53,100 bases of DNA, from positions 1 through 53,100 of the forward strand of contig SVFO01000015.1 in assembly GCA_015056795.1 (NCBI GenBank). The letters are read 5' to 3'. This stretch comes from Lachnospiraceae bacterium. GTDB taxonomy: Bacteria > Bacillota > Clostridia > Lachnospirales > Lachnospiraceae. The notes under the pieces were generated by a model that ran no database searches, was not told where the DNA came from, and worked only from the letters and a program-made list of their open reading frames with translations. Position 1 is the stretch's first letter. Each line of letters begins with the position of its first letter. The position numbers were made by a program, and so were the translations under genes. This document shows, piece by piece, positions 8,329 to 17,455 of this stretch.

Positions 8329-8724
8329 ATGAATCTTCGACAAGGAAGTTGGGTGGCGCGGACAAGGGAAGAATGGCAGGAGGGAAACATTGGGGACCTC
8401 CTGTCCGTTCTGCTCTGCATACTGGCCATGACGATTGTTATGACAACTTTTCTAAGCCTTGTCCAGCTGGTCAATCAAAAAACGATGGTTAGTCAATTGG
8501 CCCGAAATTATGTTCTTCGAATGGAGACGGTTGGATACTTGAAAGCAGAGGATGAGGCAGCGTTAAGACAGGAGCTGGAGGACTATGGCATTACGGAGAT
8601 TAGCTTGGAGGGAACGACGAGAAACCCTGTGACCTATGGGGCTGAAATTACGCTATGCATCGCTGGAAAGATAGGAGGGGAGCATGCCTTTGAGGAAAAA
8701 AGAGTATCGACGGCGAAGCATTGA
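8329..8724 (+). CDS. TadE-like / DUF4320-type pseudopilin, 131 aa
   Basis: A 131-aa protein with a short polar N-terminus (GNIGDLLSVL), one span (about residues 22-45) and an extracellular part of about 85 residues. This is the architecture of minor pilins in Tad loci (TadE/TadF; DUF4320 in Clostridia). ATG 8329 has AGGAGG 8 bases upstream, and that site overlaps the pilin stop codon, which suggests translational coupling. Its role as a minor pilin is inferred from place and topology. Confidence 0.65.
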   Translation: MNLRQGSWVARTREEWQEGNIGDLLSVLLCILAMTIVMTTFLSLVQLVNQKTMVSQLARNYVLRMETVGYLKAEDEAALRQELEDYGITEISLEGTTRNPVTYGAEITLCIAGKIGGEHAFEEKRVSTAKH

Positions 8725-8734
8725 GGAAGATGTC

Positions 8735-9283
8735 ATGAGAGGCGTGGACAAAGGACAGATCACGATTTTTGCAGGATTGTTTTTCACGCTCTTTTTTGCC
8801 GTGGTGCTCTCAGGCTATCTTCAGATGGAGATGATTCGCTCCTCCTCAGGCTATCTGGAGGATGCCCTGGCTGCATCGGGATTGGCGGCAGCCTTAATCG
8901 ACGTCAGAGAATATGGAAGCAGCCACGTGCTTAGAATCCGTGATGCCAATGAGTCATACGAGCAATACTGCGCTTGTCTAAAAGCCAATTTGGGGCTGGA
9001 TGAAAACTGGGAATGTGAGAACAAGCATCTGATTTCAGGACAGGTGAAATTGGAGAATTATACCATTTATAACGTGACGGGGGATCAGGTGGAGTACTGC
9101 CGATTGGATGGAGGTGGACAGGAATGGCATACGGGAAGACTTGGGCAGGTTTTGGCACCCAATGGGCAGGTAGTGGAAAGAACGGGAACCTACGGGGAAA
9201 TCAGTTACCCCTTTCAGGGTCTTTGGGGTCTGACAATGCAGGCGAGAAAAGGGAAGCTGGTAGATATTGTGGGAGAGAATTGA
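8735..9283 (+). CDS. TadE/TadF-like minor pilin, 182 aa
   Basis: A 182-aa single-span protein. After MRGVDKGQITIFAG there is a hydrophobic stretch (about residues 8-28) followed by EMIRSSSGYLEDALAASGLA, the usual start of TadE-family helical stalks, then a globular region. The preceding gene ends at 8724. An alternative start at ATG 8684 has an even better site (AGGAGG, spacing 5) and would add 17 basic residues while overlapping the previous gene by 41 bases; both are possible. It is probably a minor pilin processed by the peptidase at the end of the operon. Confidence 0.65.
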   Translation: MRGVDKGQITIFAGLFFTLFFAVVLSGYLQMEMIRSSSGYLEDALAASGLAAALIDVREYGSSHVLRIRDANESYEQYCACLKANLGLDENWECENKHLISGQVKLENYTIYNVTGDQVEYCRLDGGGQEWHTGRLGQVLAPNGQVVERTGTYGEISYPFQGLWGLTMQARKGKLVDIVGEN

Positions 9284-9302
9284 CAAGAAGGAGTAAGGGT
9301 GA

Positions 9303-9983
9303 ATGGAGCGTGGAAAGAGAGAAACGGTGGCCGGGCGGGCAATTAAGCTTTGGACGGGAGCCATCTTCGCGGCATTTCTTGCGGCTGCGGCAGTTTACAT
9401 GGCGCTTTTACAGGCGGAGAAAAATGTCCTGTCAGAATATGAGAGGGCACAGGCGTGGGTAGCCATCAAGGAGATTCCAGCGGGGGAGCTACTGACGGAA
9501 GCGAATGCAAAGGAATATTTTACTTCGGTGCTGGTAGACGCGCAGCTTGTACCAGAGACTGCCTTGGAATCTGAGGAAGAGGCGAATGGTTTCGTGGCTG
9601 TGGCAACAATTGAGAAGGGCGTTCTTTTGACCAAGGGAATGTTTCAACCCATAGAGGAGATTACAAAGGGCATGCAGGAACCCGTTGTGGCAGGCTTTAA
9701 GGCAGAGGATCTCAGTCAAGTGGTTGGAGGCGTTTTGCGGGCAGGTGACAGGATTCACGTGTACGCATCGGAGGAGGAAGGGACCACCTTGATTTGGGAG
9801 AATGTCTATGTACAGCAGGTCTTCGATGCGAACGGACATGTCATAGGCAATGAGGATCAGGAGACTGCCGCACAAAGAATCAATGTCTTTTTGGATAAGG
9901 ATGAGGTCGAAGCGTTTTATTCCAGATTAGATCGGGGAAGTCTTAGGGTTGTGAAGATCTGGGAGACGGGAGGGAAGGAATGA
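9303..9983 (+). CDS. cpaB: CpaB/RcpC-like SAF-domain pilus assembly protein
   Basis: A 226-aa protein with one N-terminal span (about residues 15-36), then a SAF domain (AWVAIKEIPAGELLTEANA, about 50-115) and a C-terminal RcpC region ending VFLDKDEVEAFYSRL. CpaB/RcpC proteins sit in the envelope and help guide or stabilise the pilus. In Gram-positive loci, which lack the secretin, they are thought to act at the membrane-wall interface. GGAG lies about 10 bases before ATG 9303. Its stop overlaps the next start. Confidence 0.82.
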   Translation: MERGKRETVAGRAIKLWTGAIFAAFLAAAAVYMALLQAEKNVLSEYERAQAWVAIKEIPAGELLTEANAKEYFTSVLVDAQLVPETALESEEEANGFVAVATIEKGVLLTKGMFQPIEEITKGMQEPVVAGFKAEDLSQVVGGVLRAGDRIHVYASEEEGTTLIWENVYVQQVFDANGHVIGNEDQETAAQRINVFLDKDEVEAFYSRLDRGSLRVVKIWETGGKE

Positions 9984-10969
9984 AGCAGGGGAAGGTATTT
10001 CTTGACTTGGGGTTCATGATAGGACTTTTACTGGCTACGATATGGATTTCAGGATGTTCGCTGGGCAGGCAGGAAAATGCCTTGGAATCTGCGGACGGAA
10101 TTGAAACGACAGAGGCATCGAAGTCCCTTCCGCCCATCAATCCTGAGGATGTCATGCGATATGGCAGGGAGGTATACCTTTCACGGGAGACGGAAAGCAT
10201 TGAGGAGGAACGCAACGCTAAGACGGGAGGTGCTGACGAGATGGAAGACAGTACGGAAGAGGAAAGTGTTGATGGGACGGATGACAGTACGGAAATAGCG
10301 AGCAGTGATGGAACGGAAGAAGAAAAAATAGATGCAACGGAAGACGGTACGGAAGTTGAAAGCAGTGACGGAGCGGATGGAAGGATAGAATCAGAGAGTA
10401 GTAATGGAACGAGTGGAAGTAAGAAAATAGAAAAGATGGAAGAGACGAAAAACAGTAGCGGAGAGCAAGGAAAACCTGAAGGAGAAACGACGGAGGCAAG
10501 CAGTGTAGAAACAAGCAATGTAGATGCAAGCAGCGTAGAAACAAAGGATAGTACGGAGGTGGAAGGCAGTGTTGCAAATTCCACGGCGGCGGATCCCTGC
10601 GCTGATGGACATGTTTATGGAGAGCTATGCGTATGGAGAGAGGCAACCTGTACCATCCCTGCCGACCTATGTCAGGTCTGTGTTCGTTGTGGCGCGGAAA
10701 GGCATTTGAGTGGCGGTTTGGCAGAGCATGCTTTGACGAAAACCATGGTGCGTGAAGGAAATTGCTTGGAGCCATATGAATATCGATATGATTGTGCTAA
10801 CTGCGATTATTTCACTTATGAGAAGGATTATAGCCAGATGGAGAATGGTCACCAGTATTCCACGGGCAGCTATCAGGAGTTTGATGAAAATCTCCTAGAG
10901 TGGATTACCATTACCGTTACGAAATGTGGCATCTGTGGCAAGGAGCTTGAGCGGACAAGGTCAGAGTAA
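9980..10969 (+). CDS. Low-complexity lipoprotein with cysteine-pair C-terminal domain
   Basis: A 329-aa lipoprotein. The signal segment ends in a lipobox-like WISGC (cysteine near residue 26). Residues about 80-205 are low complexity, rich in S, T, E, D and G with degenerate SSDGTEE-like repeats, probably a flexible wall-spanning spacer. The C-terminal 120 residues carry several cysteine pairs (CQVCVRC, CANC, CGIC) like a zinc-ribbon or disulfide-held module. Start and the cpaB stop overlap as ATGA. Similar cysteine pairs occur in the next protein, so the two may interact. The family is not recognised. Confidence 0.65.
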   Translation: MKQGKVFLDLGFMIGLLLATIWISGCSLGRQENALESADGIETTEASKSLPPINPEDVMRYGREVYLSRETESIEEERNAKTGGADEMEDSTEEESVDGTDDSTEIASSDGTEEEKIDATEDGTEVESSDGADGRIESESSNGTSGSKKIEKMEETKNSSGEQGKPEGETTEASSVETSNVDASSVETKDSTEVEGSVANSTAADPCADGHVYGELCVWREATCTIPADLCQVCVRCGAERHLSGGLAEHALTKTMVREGNCLEPYEYRYDCANCDYFTYEKDYSQMENGHQYSTGSYQEFDENLLEWITITVTKCGICGKELERTRSE

Positions 10970-11017
10970 ACCTGGTATATACAACACATGGGGAAGAGAC
11001 AGGGAGGAGAAAGAGGC

Positions 11018-14000
11018 ATGGAGAAGAGGAAAAAAAGAAAAAGGCTGTGGCTATTAACCGTGGCAACATTATTGCTGGTGTTGCTCCCAGGGATTTCCTC
11101 TCGTGCGGATGGAAGCATGTTTGACAGTCCCTATGTGATTCCCTATTGTTATGTGCAGGGAGATGGAACGATCGAGCGCTATTTTACGATCAGTCAGCCT
11201 GCTCCCATAGACGAAAATCGTGGGGAAAATGCGTATGTTTGGCATTCCTACGAGGAGTATCGCAGGACGGGAGCTCATCCGAGCTACTGGTATCCGAAGG
11301 AAACAACGATAACGACAGGAATTACATCCTCCCTGCGTGCCTTAGCCGTGGGAGAGCACTATTATGATATTAATCGAACAGGAGAGATTCCTGTTGGCAA
11401 ATGGGTTGTCAGCTGGGAAGATGGAAAGTGTATTCATAGTGCGAACCAAAAGCATGAATGGAAGGGACTGGCTATCGGAGATGATATATGTAAGGGGGCT
11501 TATTATTCGGGATGGCTTAGTTATTGCGCGGATTGTGGGCAACTGCTTTTGGATGCATTTGTTTATGCACCGAAGGATCGTGTGGAAACCATTCGATATA
11601 TCAATATGGATTATGGGTATTACTATATTTGTCAAAATCCTGCATGTCATCATTTGGAGATGGAGGGGTATTCCAAGCCACATGTCTGTAAGCAGGTTTC
11701 CGCGAATCGATATGTCGTGAAATATGATGGAAATGGAGCGGCGCCTCTGCCTTCAGGGGATTATGCAGACGTCAATGGGCGCATGTTAAATTCTCTTCAC
11801 ATGTATAATAATGCGACAGAGTTTGAAGGAATGGAAGTGAATCCAGTTACACATTTGACCAAATGCTCTTACTCAAGGAAATCCTATGACTTTGTCGGAT
11901 GGAACACGGAGCCCGATGGAAGCGGCATTGCCTTTTCAGACGGACAGGAGATTTATAATCTCACGGAGTTTAACTATCTGGATGAAAATCGGGAACCCGA
12001 TCCCAGAGGTTATATTATTCTATATGCGCAATGGGTGGAAACAGCTTCCACGCTAAGGATCGATCCCGTGGACGGAACCTATGACGGGAAGGAAGGCGTG
12101 ACGGAGATCTGTCAGGGCTATGGAACGAACTACCAAGTAAATTCTGAAAAGATTATCGCAAAATCCCTTCATAAGGTTTCCTTTGAGGGAAATGGAGGAA
12201 CCAGCCTCCAGCCTGTGGAGGTACCCAGGAAATTTACGGGATGGAAGCAGGAGGCTCCCTTCTCGGGAAAGATGCGGGGCGACGTCTATTATTTTACGGC
12301 GCGCAATGGAAACGTGGACCTTTTAATGGCGACCTATGAGAACACGGAAATCATGCTGCCGACGCCCACGAAAATGGGATTCCTTTTTGGCGGATGGTTT
12401 GAGGACCCAGAGTGTGAGCGAAAGCCCGTTGGATTTGGAGGAGATCCCTATCTGACAAAGGCGGATGTTACCCTATACGCAAGCTGGTCAAAGCTAACGC
12501 TGTGGTCAAAGGAAAACTATGGGGCAAATGATCGGAAGGGAGCCGTAGATCTTTCGTGGGAGCAACCAGACGCAGTACCCAAAGCTTACAAGCTCTATCA
12601 ATCAACCGATGGAATAACATACACTCAATTGGAAGACTTGGGAGAAGGGGGCATCGATTCTGCCATAAAAGAATTTGCATATTCAGGCTCCATTAAGAGT
12701 TATACCATCCCTTCCACTGGGTTTTATGAGCTAGAAGCATATGGTGCCCAAGGAGGACAGGACATAGCTTCAGGAAAAAGGGGTGGTAGTGGAGGAAAGG
12801 TGTCGGCAAGGTTCTATTTAAGAAAGGGAGACATGCTTACCATTCAGGTCGGCGGGAGCGGCGGCTATGGAGGAGGGGGCAGTGCTGACGCTTATGGAAA
12901 GGGCGGCGGAGCCACTACCATCAGGTCTGCAAACGAGGGAATCTTAATCGTTGCTGGAGGTGGCGGCGGTGCCACGGAATATGCAGATGGAGGAATTGGC
13001 GGGTCTGAGTTGGGAATTCGAGTGGATGGCCTCCCTGAAGGTGAAGGAGGAAATGCAGGCGGCGGTGGCGGATATGTCGGTGGAATGGCAGGGGTGGTGG
13101 AACGACATTATCACTCAGATGCCTGTAAGCTTGACCATGTTCATGGCCCTGAGTGCTATGAAGAAAAGAAGGAAGAATGTATTTGTCATATAATACGAAA
13201 TGGCATCTATGGGGTAGGATGGACCTATGCAGGAACGGCAGCTTCGGAATATTGTCCAGTTTGTAAGAAGGTCACAGGCAAGGTGGTCTTTCACTATCAT
13301 GTCCGTCATGATTCCTGCGGGGCTCCCGACTGGGGCGGTGAATGTACAAATAGCGGTTATGGAGAGTACTTTACGCAGTCCACAAGGCATGCCTGCGCGG
13401 AATGCGGATATCTGTTCGTCCAATTTCCTGGGTATGATGACAATGACGCATACCTGTCTCATACCTATCACAAAAAGGCTATGCATCTGATTTGTCCCAT
13501 AGATTTGTTGCATGGATGCAAGTACGGATATGAGGAGGGACAGGTGCTTTGTAATGCGGCTTCCTTTGGGGGCAGTAGCTTTATCAGCGAGGTAGCCATT
13601 GCTGGGGAGCAAACGGCTGGTGTTCGCTTGGGAAATGGCATGGCGGTGATTCGCTCCGTCAGCATCGGAATGTCGTACGAACAAAAGCTGGATGGGGTAG
13701 CTGCACCTGATCTTGCAGCGCCAGATGCCATTGATGAAGGAATGGTCTGGTGGGACGTCATTACGGGAGAATTGGTGGATCTTTATTGGGAGAAGCCCAC
13801 GGATAACGGAACACCGTATTGGTTTCGCTGCGAATCCTATCATGCTGAAACGGAAGAGAGGCTTTGTGTTTCCAATGTCACGAAAAATATACTGATCACG
13901 GGAATTGATGGCTATTACTATGTGGTGGATCGAAATCCCGTGTTTACGGTGACAGCCACGAATGCAGAGAATGCAGGATCACCTCATAAGGAACAGAAGC

Positions 14001-15313
14001 TTCGATGTCGATTGACCGAGAACGAGGAATACATACATCTAGCGCCAGTAGATGGAGCGGGAAATGTAGGGGATACTATCAACCTTAAGCTCTCTAAGGC
14101 GGAGTCTGAAGCCCTTTTATGGCCTGTCATTACAAGACCGATTATGGTTGAAGCCTTTGATGAAACGCAGGAAAATGTTTATGTGTCTCCAGAAGGAACG
14201 ACCTATGTCCGCGCAGACGGTATTACACCATTTAAGCTCTCTTTTGAATCCTTTCTTATGGGAACGGCGTCAGAACAATATCAAATTACGGAGCAGAGCT
14301 TTTATCTGTCCTACGATGAGGCAGGGGAGGAATATTGTTTTAGAACCTATTTGCCGAAAAGTAGTTCTTTAGAAAGTATGACGGAAGCAGTAACACTTCC
14401 CGTGGCGCAATTTGTAAGGCAGGGATTGGGAGAAGAGGTCATTCTGACGGATGCGGGATTGACGGGAGCCTACAGGGGTATGAATGGAACTTGGAACACA
14501 TTCTGGCAAGGATTCTTTGCACCCGCTGAGACAAGCGGCAGGTGTATTGTGATTACACCTGGGGCGGCAGCAGGGGAGGAAAGCGAGTACCGAAGCTCCG
14601 AGTGGGAGGATGACATTACGCATGCAGCCTTCTTGATGGCAGATGGCAGTGCACCCGTGATCACGGTAAATCAGGAGCTTTCGACGGATATGGCGATCAA
14701 TGCAAACAATTTTACAGATCAGACGTTAATTTTTCATGCGGAGGATGAACTGTCTGGACTAAAGGAGTTTGTGATTAGGGTATGTAATCAGGACAACGGA
14801 GATAATCGTACCTATTTTGGGGATGAATCAGGAACTATAGTCATTGAGCTGGATGCAACGACGAATTTGTTTGATGGTGACGTCACGATAGAGCTTACGG
14901 CATACGACAATGTTTCCAACGTGACGGAGATTGTTTACGGGAAGATGGAATTTGAATTAAAGGCATCCATCACACGTCTATTACCTCCGCACAATCCTTT
15001 GTTCAAGCGCGGGGAAAGCGGAATGCTCCGCATTCTGGCCCGAGGATATGTCGACCGAATTCAGGTGGAATTTCCAGAAGCGCTGATGGAGGGGAATGAA
15101 GACATCAATCGAATCTTCCTCTATGAAGTGCCAATCTATGAGGCAAGAGAGGAATTGGTTTTCATGATTCCGTTAGATTTAGTGGAAGACGGCGCGTATG
15201 AAGTCCGCGTAAGGGCATATAAGGGACTGAGTATGTTGGAGGCGAAACCGCAGCTTTGTACGATCAACATTTTGGGAAGTGTTCTGGATGAGCTTCGGAC
15301 GCGACTAAGATGA
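11018..15313 (+). CDS. Giant secreted protein with InlB-type repeats and glycine-rich domain
   Basis: A 1431-aa exported protein. A basic start and hydrophobic core (RLWLLTVATLLLVLLPG) form a signal peptide. Two Flg_new/InlB-B repeats are visible: VVKYDGNGAAPLPSGD to LYAQW and VSFEGNGGTSLQPVEV to LYASW. Next comes a glycine-rich block (12.7-13.1 kb, many GGGG runs) of the type seen in tyrosine-kinase-like glycine-rich domains, interrupted by a His/Cys-rich stretch (HYHSDACKLDHVHGPEC) and CxxC pairs. The rest looks like Ig-type beta domains. No LPxTG or C-terminal span is seen. ATG 11018 has GGAGGAG about 9 bases upstream. Inside a Tad operon it could be a pilus-associated adhesin or tip protein; this is inference. 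Confidence 0.8.
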   Translation: MEKRKKRKRLWLLTVATLLLVLLPGISSRADGSMFDSPYVIPYCYVQGDGTIERYFTISQPAPIDENRGENAYVWHSYEEYRRTGAHPSYWYPKETTITTGITSSLRALAVGEHYYDINRTGEIPVGKWVVSWEDGKCIHSANQKHEWKGLAIGDDICKGAYYSGWLSYCADCGQLLLDAFVYAPKDRVETIRYINMDYGYYYICQNPACHHLEMEGYSKPHVCKQVSANRYVVKYDGNGAAPLPSGDYADVNGRMLNSLHMYNNATEFEGMEVNPVTHLTKCSYSRKSYDFVGWNTEPDGSGIAFSDGQEIYNLTEFNYLDENREPDPRGYIILYAQWVETASTLRIDPVDGTYDGKEGVTEICQGYGTNYQVNSEKIIAKSLHKVSFEGNGGTSLQPVEVPRKFTGWKQEAPFSGKMRGDVYYFTARNGNVDLLMATYENTEIMLPTPTKMGFLFGGWFEDPECERKPVGFGGDPYLTKADVTLYASWSKLTLWSKENYGANDRKGAVDLSWEQPDAVPKAYKLYQSTDGITYTQLEDLGEGGIDSAIKEFAYSGSIKSYTIPSTGFYELEAYGAQGGQDIASGKRGGSGGKVSARFYLRKGDMLTIQVGGSGGYGGGGSADAYGKGGGATTIRSANEGILIVAGGGGGATEYADGGIGGSELGIRVDGLPEGEGGNAGGGGGYVGGMAGVVERHYHSDACKLDHVHGPECYEEKKEECICHIIRNGIYGVGWTYAGTAASEYCPVCKKVTGKVVFHYHVRHDSCGAPDWGGECTNSGYGEYFTQSTRHACAECGYLFVQFPGYDDNDAYLSHTYHKKAMHLICPIDLLHGCKYGYEEGQVLCNAASFGGSSFISEVAIAGEQTAGVRLGNGMAVIRSVSIGMSYEQKLDGVAAPDLAAPDAIDEGMVWWDVITGELVDLYWEKPTDNGTPYWFRCESYHAETEERLCVSNVTKNILITGIDGYYYVVDRNPVFTVTATNAENAGSPHKEQKLRCRLTENEEYIHLAPVDGAGNVGDTINLKLSKAESEALLWPVITRPIMVEAFDETQENVYVSPEGTTYVRADGITPFKLSFESFLMGTASEQYQITEQSFYLSYDEAGEEYCFRTYLPKSSSLESMTEAVTLPVAQFVRQGLGEEVILTDAGLTGAYRGMNGTWNTFWQGFFAPAETSGRCIVITPGAAAGEESEYRSSEWEDDITHAAFLMADGSAPVITVNQELSTDMAINANNFTDQTLIFHAEDELSGLKEFVIRVCNQDNGDNRTYFGDESGTIVIELDATTNLFDGDVTIELTAYDNVSNVTEIVYGKMEFELKASITRLLPPHNPLFKRGESGMLRILARGYVDRIQVEFPEALMEGNEDINRIFLYEVPIYEAREELVFMIPLDLVEDGAYEVRVRAYKGLSMLEAKPQLCTINILGSVLDELRTRLR

Positions 15314-15771
15314 GGAATATTATGGAATTCGTGTTAATCGGGGTAGTGTTCTGGTGCTTCGTAAAAGCAATGTTGGAGGATGCTCGGTGGCAGAGGGTGC
15401 ATAGGTATCTTTGGTGGATTTCGAGAGCTGCGTGCATGGGGCTTTTATTATTGCATTGGGAAGCTTTTTTGCAGGCCGCAGGAGATTTGGTGTTCTTTGC
15501 ACTGGTACAATTCTTTCTTTTTTCGAAGCTTTATGGGCGCGCGGACTGTCACGCGTTTCAAGTTTGCAGCATGATTCTGGCTGCCTATGGAGGGGGCGTG
15601 AAAAGCTATTTGCTTCACATGCTTTTTACCATCCTTGCTCTAGGGCTAGTGCAATTATGTAAAAAAAACGTCAATAAGCGAGGAGACTTAAAAGAGCCTG
15701 TTGCACTGATTCCCTATATGATGCCTGTCTTCTTCGGAATTTGGGGAGTTCTTGTGACGATAAACGGATAA
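15310..15771 (+). CDS. CpaA/TadV-type prepilin peptidase (A24 family), divergent
   Basis: A 153-aa polytopic membrane protein at the end of the Tad operon. A24 prepilin peptidases use two membrane-proximal aspartates: one follows the first span (here D24 in LEDARWQRV) and the second sits in GxGD (here GRAD, D79, in YGRADCHAF). Both aspartates are present, but the GxGD glycine is replaced, and the protein lacks the N-methylase half, as TadV proteins do. It overlaps the previous stop as ATGA. It would cleave the pilin-like products of 8032-9283. Confidence 0.7.
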   Translation: MRNIMEFVLIGVVFWCFVKAMLEDARWQRVHRYLWWISRAACMGLLLLHWEAFLQAAGDLVFFALVQFFLFSKLYGRADCHAFQVCSMILAAYGGGVKSYLLHMLFTILALGLVQLCKKNVNKRGDLKEPVALIPYMMPVFFGIWGVLVTING

Positions 15772-15799
15772 AAAATGTATGCAATTTCGTAGAAAACCA

Positions 15800-15856
15800 T
15801 TGCACCGAAAAAGCTTTCGTGATACACTATCTATATTTCGTCGACAAGAAATATAG
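15800..15856 (+). promoter_or_regulatory. Promoter with palindromic operator for the HTH gene
   Basis: -35 TTGCAC (15800-15805) and -10 TACACT (15823-15828) are 17 bases apart. A perfect 9-bp inverted repeat, CTATATTTC and GAAATATAG (15831-15856, 8-base spacer), covers the start site. This is the place for autorepression by the HTH protein encoded 45 bases downstream. Confidence 0.6.
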
Positions 15857-15901
15857 TTGGCAGCAGCATTCAAAGGATTTTAGAAAACGGAGTATGGCAT
15901 C

Positions 15902-16264
15902 ATGACAAAAGCAGAAATCCTACGGAAGGAAATTTTACGACAATATAAGAGTGTGCGGGCATTTGCTTTGGAAATGGGGATCCCTTACAGTACGCTGGCG
16001 ACGGCGTTGGAGCGCGGCGTGGAGGGAATGGCCTATGGCACGGTAATGAAAATGTGTGAGGAATTGAATTTAAATCCCGTAGACTTTTCTTATTTGGAGC
16101 AGGATACCACCTTGGGAGCCGTCATGCTGGAGAATCGGGTCATGCAGAATTACCTAAAGCTCAATGAAGAGGGCAAAGAGAAAATACTGTCATTGATGGA
16201 TGACTTTTCGCAGATTGAGAAATATCGGGCAGTCAAGAAGAAGCCTAAGATGGCAGAAAAGTGA
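15902..16264 (+). CDS. Small XRE-like DNA-binding regulator, 120 aa
   Basis: A 120-aa protein with an N-terminal lambda-repressor-like fold: ILRQYKSVRAFALEMGIPYS followed by TLATALERGVEGMAYGTV is the helix-turn-helix (about residues 10-48). The C-terminal part (LNEEGKEKILSLMDDF) is like the dimerising tail of small XRE repressors. Its own promoter carries a 9-bp palindrome. It lies 9 bases before glf and is probably cotranscribed with it. Confidence 0.8.
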   Translation: MTKAEILRKEILRQYKSVRAFALEMGIPYSTLATALERGVEGMAYGTVMKMCEELNLNPVDFSYLEQDTTLGAVMLENRVMQNYLKLNEEGKEKILSLMDDFSQIEKYRAVKKKPKMAEK

Positions 16265-16273
16265 GGCAGGGGC

Positions 16274-17443
16274 ATGAAATACGATTATCTGATTGTTGGA
16301 GCAGGACTGTTTGGGGCCGTATTTGCCCACGAGATGAAGCTGGCAGGAAAAAAGTGTCTTTGTATAGATAAAAGAAAGCATTTGGGTGGAAATATTTATA
16401 CGCAAGACTGGCAAGGCATTCAGGTACATAAATATGGTGCACATATTTTCCATACCTCAGACAAAAAAATCTGGGAGTATGTCAATCAGTTCGCGGAGTT
16501 TAATCATTATGTGAATTCTCCCCTTGCCGTCTATGGGGAGGAGCTGTACAATCTTCCCTTTAATATGAATACCTTCAGTAAAATGTGGGGGATTCGGACA
16601 CCTGCGCAGGCGCTGGAGATCATCGAACGGCAGCGGGCGGAATGTGCCGTCAAGGAACCGAGCAATCTCGAGGAGCAGGCGCTCTCCTTAGTGGGTCGTG
16701 ACGTATATGAAAAGCTGGTGAAGGGGTATACGGAGAAGCAGTGGGGCAGAGATTGTAAGGAGCTGCCTGCCTTTATCATAAGAAGACTTCCCGTGCGCTT
16801 TACCTATGATAATAATTATTTTACGGACAGATATCAGGGAATTCCCATTGGCGGATACACGGCAATCGTGGAAAAGCTTTTGGAGGGAACGCCCGTAAGA
16901 CTGGGCGTGGACTATCGGGAATTTGTTGCCTCTACGGGAGCGAAGGTTCCTGGAAGAGGGAGCGTCAATTGTAGCGGGGAGATGGAAAGCTCGGATCGCG
17001 GTGATATGTTTGAGAAGGTTCTCTACACGGGCATGATTGATGAGTATTTTGGCTATGCGTTGGGAGAGCTGCAGTATCGATCTCTTCGCTTTGAGGAGGA
17101 AGTCCTTCCCGAATGTGACAATTTCCAAGGCAATGCCGTGGTGAATTATACGGAGAGGGAAGTACCCTTTACCAGAATCATTGAGCATAAGCATTTCGAG
17201 TTCGGCACGGGAAAGGGTACCGTGATTACGAGGGAATATCCTGCAGAGTGGAAGCGAGGGGATGAACCTTATTATCCAATTAATGACGAGCGGAACAACG
17301 CACTCTTTGCCGAATATCAGAAGCTTGCGGAGCAAGAAAAGAATGTTTTATTTGGCGGAAGACTTGGCCAGTACCGCTATTATGATATGGATAAGGTCAT
17401 TGCCTCTGCCTTGGAACTTGCGGGTGGACAGTTGAACCAATAA
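16274..17443 (+). CDS. glf: UDP-galactopyranose mutase
   Basis: A 389-aa flavoenzyme converting UDP-galactopyranose to UDP-galactofuranose for surface glycans. The N-terminal FAD fold is clear (YLIVGAGLFGAVFAHEM; GxGxxG), followed by CIDKRKHLGGNIYT, the family motif VHKYGAHIFHTSDKKIWEY, and a C-terminal RLGQYRYYDMDKVI. Length is typical (about 370-390). Residues around 215-240 (TGAKVPGRGSVNCSGEMESSD) form a less conserved insertion. It is cotranscribed with the small XRE regulator and ends at a long-armed terminator. Confidence 0.95.
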   Translation: MKYDYLIVGAGLFGAVFAHEMKLAGKKCLCIDKRKHLGGNIYTQDWQGIQVHKYGAHIFHTSDKKIWEYVNQFAEFNHYVNSPLAVYGEELYNLPFNMNTFSKMWGIRTPAQALEIIERQRAECAVKEPSNLEEQALSLVGRDVYEKLVKGYTEKQWGRDCKELPAFIIRRLPVRFTYDNNYFTDRYQGIPIGGYTAIVEKLLEGTPVRLGVDYREFVASTGAKVPGRGSVNCSGEMESSDRGDMFEKVLYTGMIDEYFGYALGELQYRSLRFEEEVLPECDNFQGNAVVNYTEREVPFTRIIEHKHFEFGTGKGTVITREYPAEWKRGDEPYYPINDERNNALFAEYQKLAEQEKNVLFGGRLGQYRYYDMDKVIASALELAGGQLNQ

Positions 17444-17455
17444 AAAGATTTTGAG

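Noticed and set aside
10200..10570. Minisatellite in the lipoprotein gene
   Set aside because: The S/T/E/D/G-rich stretch has repeated amino acid themes, but the DNA units are too diverged and irregular to define a tandem repeat.
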